Source: Cephalotus follicularis (lineage: Eukaryota; Streptophyta; Magnoliopsida; Oxalidales; Cephalotaceae). From it: DNA of 64,000 bases. Both the position numbers and the translations under genes were made by a program. Below are positions 59,175-64,000 of this stretch, one piece after another. The notes beneath the pieces were generated by a model. It was not told the DNA's origin and made no database searches. It was given only the letters and a program-made list of their open reading frames with translations. The number at the start of each line of letters is the position of its first letter. The first letter of the stretch is position 1. Where the stretch lies: NCBI GenBank assembly GCA_001972305.1, contig BDDD01005068.1, forward strand, positions 1 through 64,000, given 5' to 3'.

Positions 59175-60036
59175 GAGAAAATATATATGTAATCATGCAT
59201 GACATTTATGATTTTTGAAACAGTTTATATATATGCCAATATATAAGAAAACATGCCGAGATGCTACAGTCAATCAGTTATCAAAGATACCGCACAAGGG
59301 TACATTCAATTAGTTGACCGAAGACCACATGTTGCTAACTCCTAGCACAAACTGTGCACCCCCTAACTACCACCATGCATTCCGATGATGGCATAAAAGG
59401 TAAACAGTCCTGCCGGCATTTAGCGGGCGGCTAACACTCAGGATCGGCATTGCCGATAAATTTGGTGAGAGCTCTAGCCAACTCCTGGCACATAGGTCCA
59501 CCTTTGTAGTCAGTGATGGCTCCTATCACTTGACTAACAGAAACTAGCAATCACAGTCAATACAGTGTATTACATAAATAATCTAATAAAATAGTTAATC
59601 ACTTTTGTAGAGAAAATAGTAAAACAGTATCAGTGGTTCTTATTAGAGAACAAAATAACAGTACACTTTCAGTAGGTCATCGTAGAGAACAAAATAGCAG
59701 TAGCAATAGGTCATGCATTTAGCACTCAGTTTGTAAACAGTAGCAGTAAAATGTGCATATAGCACTCAGTTTTTGAAAACAGTAATCGTCCATATAGCAC
59801 TCAGCCTTTGAAAATAGTAAACATTAGTTTATTTCATGATATGTAGTGCATAATAACATTTCAGTCAATTTCAAGAACAAATAGTACATTCAAGGATTCA
59901 ATATATATGAATCAAACAGCATATGCATAAGTCATTCGGTTCCTATAATTTGACTACACATAGCAAGGATTGATTGTGGAATCATCCCGTTTAGAAGCCA
60001 GTGTAATTAGGCAGATTAAATGCTAAACAGGCACTT

Positions 60037-60200
60037 AAGCGTCGACGGTTTCCACTAAAGCGTCGACAGTCTCGACTAAAGCGTCGACGGTTCTCTCAAA
60101 GCGTCAACGGTGTTTTCACCTAAGCGTCGATGTAACTCCTCCTAAAGCATCGGTATTCATTCCTTAAGCGTCGATGGTCCTAAACTAAGCGTAAGCGCTT
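60037..60200. repeat. AAGCGTCGACGG motif array in the G7 LTR
   Basis: Ttaagcgtcgacggtttc, taaagcgtcgacagtctc, taaagcgtcgacggttct, aaagcgtcaacgg, taagcgtcgatg, aaagcatcgg and taagcgtcgatgg, about 20-25 bp apart. The same place in the G3 and G5 LTRs carries CAGTCGACTG instead. More sites lie at 60331-60352 and 60547-60790. Confidence 0.88.
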
Positions 60201-61246
60201 TATGGCGTTCATGCAATCCCAGAATTTGTTGCCGGTCGGTAAACCGTAGGAACTCAACTAGAATTTGTGTCCTATTGGTAGGTTAACAGAAGCTTAACCA
60301 ATCACGTACCATGAGTAACCCTAGTAAAGGGCTCAGTCGACTGTCGATCGACGCCAAATACCTGACTAGGAGTTACAGTTCACTCTACGGTGAACACATC
60401 TATAGAGTCCGCTCCCCCATTTTTCCTTACATTGTTATCATGAAAAACCTAGGAAGAAACCTAGTCTATACCATACACGATCCTAGAAGAGGAACTATGA
60501 GAAAAACTATTGAAAAACATGCCTTGAAAACATTTCCAGAAAAACGACCTGTCAAAGCGGCGATGCCTTGGTCTTAAATGGTGACGCTTAGCGCTTAAGT
60601 GTCATTAGCAAAGCTTTAAGCGTCAGCTGTTTGATATAGTCCTATAAGAAAATTGGAAAACAGAGCTAAGCAAGTACTCTTAGGCTAAGTGTTGCAAGAA
60701 AGGAAAAGCGCCATCGGTTTGTAAACAAATTATGTTTTGAAAGCAGGCTAAGCGGTGACGCTTATAGCTTGACCGTCGACGCTTAGCTCGGTAGAACTAG
60801 GGTTCTTGCCTAAAAACTTGGCAACTTCCAATCCTTTCTTTAAAACAATTCAATCCAAGTTTCATACTAGTCCTATTAACCCTTTCAATGCCATAAAAAC
60901 CATTTTCAATCCATTTAATTCATCCACTTTAAATTTAGGTCTAAAATACCCTTTAACCATTGCAAACCTAACTCTCTAACATACCAAATCTTTCAATTTC
61001 AAAATATCCATTCAGTTCATATATGTGCAAACATGTGTAAATCATAGCATATTTAGGTAGTAAAGGTTTCTGCCAAATATTGGAGCTTGTTCTTGGTCTC
61101 TAGGTCTGAAATTGGAGAAACAACTCAAGTTCTTGGCTTGTGGAGCCCCAAACTTGTGTCAAACAAGTCCTCAGACAATCTACAATCCTTCTCCTTCGAT
61201 TTCCCGTGTCAAACAATCAATTTGGGTGACTTTTGGGGTGAGTCTC

Positions 61247-61254
61247 TATTTATA
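61247..61254 (-). promoter_or_regulatory. Putative TATA box of the G7 LTR
   Basis: TATAAATA on the - strand, within gacctataaatagagact. Confidence 0.55.
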
Positions 61255-61534
61255 GGTCTCGTGCTAACTTTACCCTCATGCATATAAATACTGTAAACAA
61301 ACATACAATACCATCATATGAGTATTGAAATACTCCCATACCATAGATATCCATATGCACAAACAATTCCATAAAATCCGTATTTACCATGCCATGTAAT
61401 GCAATTTAATGCTAAAGCAAATATGAGTTGTTTCGGGGCGATACATTCATAACCCAATGTTGATTTATAATCATATACGTCTGTTTGAAAGTTAGAGTAT
61501 GTAAAATGCTCTACTTTCAAACTATTTCCTTAAT

Positions 61535-61890
61535 ATACAAGGAACATATCTTTAGTCCTCTTCAGGTACTTAACAATTTCCTTTACTGCCGTCTAGTGAC
61601 TCTCACCTAGATCTGACTAATATCTGCTGGTCACGCTTACAACATATATGATATCTGGTTGAGTGCATAACATAGCATACGCGATGCTCCCTATAGCAGA
61701 AGCATAGCGAATATGAATCATGCGTCCTCTCTCATCAGATGGAGTAGGGGACATAAATTTAGAAAGTGTAATTCCATGAAAAATAGGGAAGTAACCTCTC
61801 TTTGAATTATCTATGTTAATCCTTTTTAGCACGTTGCCTATGTGTAAGGATTGGGACAGTCCAAGCATTTTTATTAGATCTATCTCCATA
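61535..61890 (-). pseudogene. pol: Ty1/copia RT C-terminal fragment
   Basis: Motifs typical of the copia RT end are present: MLGLSQSLHI, NVLKRINIDNSKRG, YASAIGSIAYAMLCTQPDI, then (after a stop) TAVKEIVKYLKRTKDMFL. It has no RNase H, LTR or partner. The MLGLSQ side is cut by the following LTR-like region at about 61891 and the other side ends near 61535. It could be debris of a C2-type element. Confidence 0.88.
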
Positions 61891-64000
61891 TGTGACACCC
61901 TGAGCCGGAAAGGCAAGCCCAACATGTCACATGTCGTCCTATAACCATTCACTTAGTCCTGTATTTCACCTATTAACATAAGTGTATCCATTAAAATATG
62001 AAAATCTTTAAAACTCTAAGTATAATACTAATACGCTATAAATCCATTCAAATACTTATAAAACATAACAATATAAATATCTTCATGCAACCTTCAAATA
62101 TTGTTTGTATCGTTTCTACAGAGAACCGGGGTATTAATGATAGGTCATTAAGTACGGAACCGACAAAAACAAAGATACTTATTGAGAGACGCTGAAGGGA
62201 AAAAAGAAGTATTTTCTTAGGAGTTTTTAGAACTTGAACATTGATCATTCGATGGCATTTCTGTGTTCTATTTATAGAGAACTATCCTCACTGTTGCGGT
62301 TACAGAAAAATTATCCATGCAAAGACGATAATCCTCGTCAAAATCAAATAATCAGGGGTGTTATCCTGATTATCTCGAAATGTTTGTACATTTTTGTTAT
62401 TAAGCTCTATCCCTAGAAAATAGATCCACACAATTTATCTATAATATACGTTTTTTCTGTATAAAATTTTCGGGCTTTTTAAGCTATTTCGTGTGGGCTG
62501 TCGATTTTTTTTTTGGTAGGTGGAATACCCATTTTCGATTTGTTTTGCTCTTGGTTGGGCTAAGTGGGTTTTAGCCTTAGCCTAGTGGGTTTTGATAACA
62601 AGACTATAAATGAATAAAACAATTTTGGCTTTTAATTATTTGTTAAAACCCGATTTCAATATTTAAAAATAAAAAACCCTATTTTATATTCTTTTTCTCT
62701 TTTCTCTCCCATTCTCTCTCTGTCCCTGCCACCCTCTCTCCCGCACTCTCTCCCATTCAACTCCTGCCATTGGCGCCTGTACCGATATGACGCCGACGAC
62801 ATACCGGTCGAACCCCCACGGCCTCCTAAGCACACCGGACGCCAACCCTGCACTGGCCAACAGGCCCTCTTGCGTGCGCGACGTCTTCTCTCTTCCACCT
62901 CTGTTTGGCGTCATTTCTCCTGCTCCAGTGACAGCCACGACAAGCTGAGACCATATTCGGCATCTTGGAGTCAAGGGGAAGCGAACCAGACCAGCCCCGA
63001 TCCTTGGCGACGTCGGCAAGGCAGATCGACAACAAAGTCAACCACGGTCAAATGCGTTAGTTCCTGTCAGTTGCGGTGACGCCGTGACAAACGTACCCCA
63101 TATTCATGGTCCTCGACCTGAGACACTCCAGATCTGCCCTTTCTAGTGGCTGATCGGTGACCCAGCGTAACAGACAAGCGCCGGCCAGCGGCGGCGCGAG
63201 AGCCCAAGCGTTGGCAGTCTTCGATGGCTCATTTTAGATAGTTTTTTCGACTCTGTTCCCCGCATAGGTGTGATCCGTTCCATTTTTACGGTGTGATTAT
63301 GGCTTTGTGCTCCGTTTCGTCTGCTTTCGGTAAGCTCTGAACTCTGCTCCATTAAATTCTACTTTTTGTTGAATTTTGTATTTATGTATTCATTTCTGTG
63401 AATTTATGAGCTAAACCGGTTTTATGATTTGAAATTGAATGACCTAGACGACCGCTTGAATTTAGTGAATTCGAAATTATGTTTAGATAAGGCTTCTGTA
63501 AATTGGACTTAGCAAACCTATTATTATCTTATATGGTCATGATCAGTGCACAGTGACCCATGAGTCAAGGTCTGATTTTATTTCAAGTCCGTATGAGAAC
63601 GATTTTATTTCTATTACATATTTGCAACAACCGAGGAGCGATTTAGAGAATTATCGATATATATTCTTGAGGTTATTTTGGTGATTGCATGAGGTACGGA
63701 CTTTTCGTTCTTTGATACTCTCTTATGGATTTTATTAGAGTAAAAATATTCAGTTTTACCTTATTAATGTAGTATGGATTCTTCGTCTTTGGTTATCATC
63801 CTTTGTTTTGGGTTGTGATAAATTCAGTTTTTTTGTTATGAATAAGTACGGATCTTCGTTTCTTGATACACTCTTATCGATTTTATTAGAGTATAAATTA
63901 AGTTTTATTTTATGAATAAAATACGGATTCTTTGTTTTGGTTATCATTCAGTTTTATCTGAATTGAATCAGTTTTGTATTAATGAGATGTACGGATTTTC
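61891..64000 (+). mobile_element. LTR-like region of an unassigned gypsy family, open at the window edge
   Basis: It starts tgtgacaccctgagccgg immediately after the broken copia fragment. A tctatttatagagaac TATA-like site lies near 62265-62280. From 62680 there is a CT-rich tract and a GC-rich block to about 63230 resembling the LARD LTR leader in opposite orientation, then a segment resembling the LARD LTR near 9700 (ctctgctccattaaa). Repeats like those in the G1 LTR follow. The end is not in the window, so LTR status rests on these resemblances. Frames in the GC-rich part occur on both strands and are not supported as genes. Confidence 0.5.
63690..64000 (+). repeat. Tandem repeats of about 140-155 bp with TACGGA starts
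   Basis: Units begin near 63692 (ggtacggacttttcg), 63846 (agtacggatcttcg) and 63988 (tgtacggattttc), each with ttgata(c)actctta and gattttattagagta inside. A related stretch occurs in the G1 LTR at 5895-6110. Confidence 0.8.

Larger units (their letters stand above)
59175..61300 (-). mobile_element. Truncated gypsy LTR G7
   Basis: It starts in the middle of an LTR related to G3 and G5: atgccaatatataag, ataccgcacaagggtac, tgccggcatttagcgggc and tagccaactcctggcac occur in the same order as at 14615-14900. A good TATA box on the - strand is at 61247-61254. The right limit is uncertain; the stretch to about 61534 is AT-rich and not assigned. An 88-codon frame at 60311 has no recognised domain and is probably chance. 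The element's interior is not in the window. Confidence 0.72.

Noticed and set aside
60311..60577. 88-codon frame in the G7 LTR region with ordinary composition
   Set aside because: No recognised motif and no second copy to test conservation; left as chance.

Overview
This window looks like heterochromatic, retrotransposon-rich DNA from a large flowering-plant genome, probably a eudicot; I cannot name the species. I found no host gene. Almost every stretch can be assigned to an LTR retrotransposon. The protein remnants are Ty1/copia (UBN2-type Gag, copia RT/RNase H) and Ty3/gypsy (CCHC Gag, aspartic protease, RT, RNase H, integrase, chromodomain-like tail). Where a primer site survives, it matches the plant initiator-Met tRNA type (TGGTATCAGAG or one mismatch from it).

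The layout is a stack of insertions, ordered by interrupted sequence and target-site duplications (TSDs). Labels are mine. C2 is an old copia remnant (1124-4753). Inserted in its 3' LTR is the gypsy element G1 (+ strand, 4754-59174), which is split into pieces. Inside G1 gag lies a LARD-like element (7742-29962, -) with 2.9-kb LTRs and a 1.4-kb non-coding interior. Inside its 5' LTR lies gypsy G3 (14168-29166, -, TSD cgcag), and inside a G3 LTR lies G4 (16512-21204, -, TSD tcgac), a gag-only derivative. Also inside G1 gag lies the Sirevirus-like copia C1 (30374-44908, -, TSD cataa), which itself holds a rearranged gypsy region G5 with an 809-bp assembly gap and a solo LTR (35742-37461, TSD cttat). 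Inside G1 RT lies gypsy G6 (46103-55777, -, TSD ggata). The right flank (59175-64000) holds a truncated gypsy LTR (G7), a copia RT scrap and a further LTR-like region.

No intact autonomous element is present. G3 and G6 still have gag-pol in one continuous frame, broken only by stop codons, most of which look like C-to-T or G-to-A changes. G4 and the LARD lack pol and would have depended on other elements. G4 Gag is clearly related to G1 Gag, which suggests an autonomous/non-autonomous pair.

The least expected signal is regulatory. At least six LTR families, copia and gypsy together, carry clusters of short palindromes centred on GTCGAC, in two flavours (CAGTCGACTG and AAGCGTCGACGCTT). In the better preserved LTRs one cluster lies about 150-330 bp from the LTR 5' end, upstream of a TATA-like site, and a second lies downstream of it.
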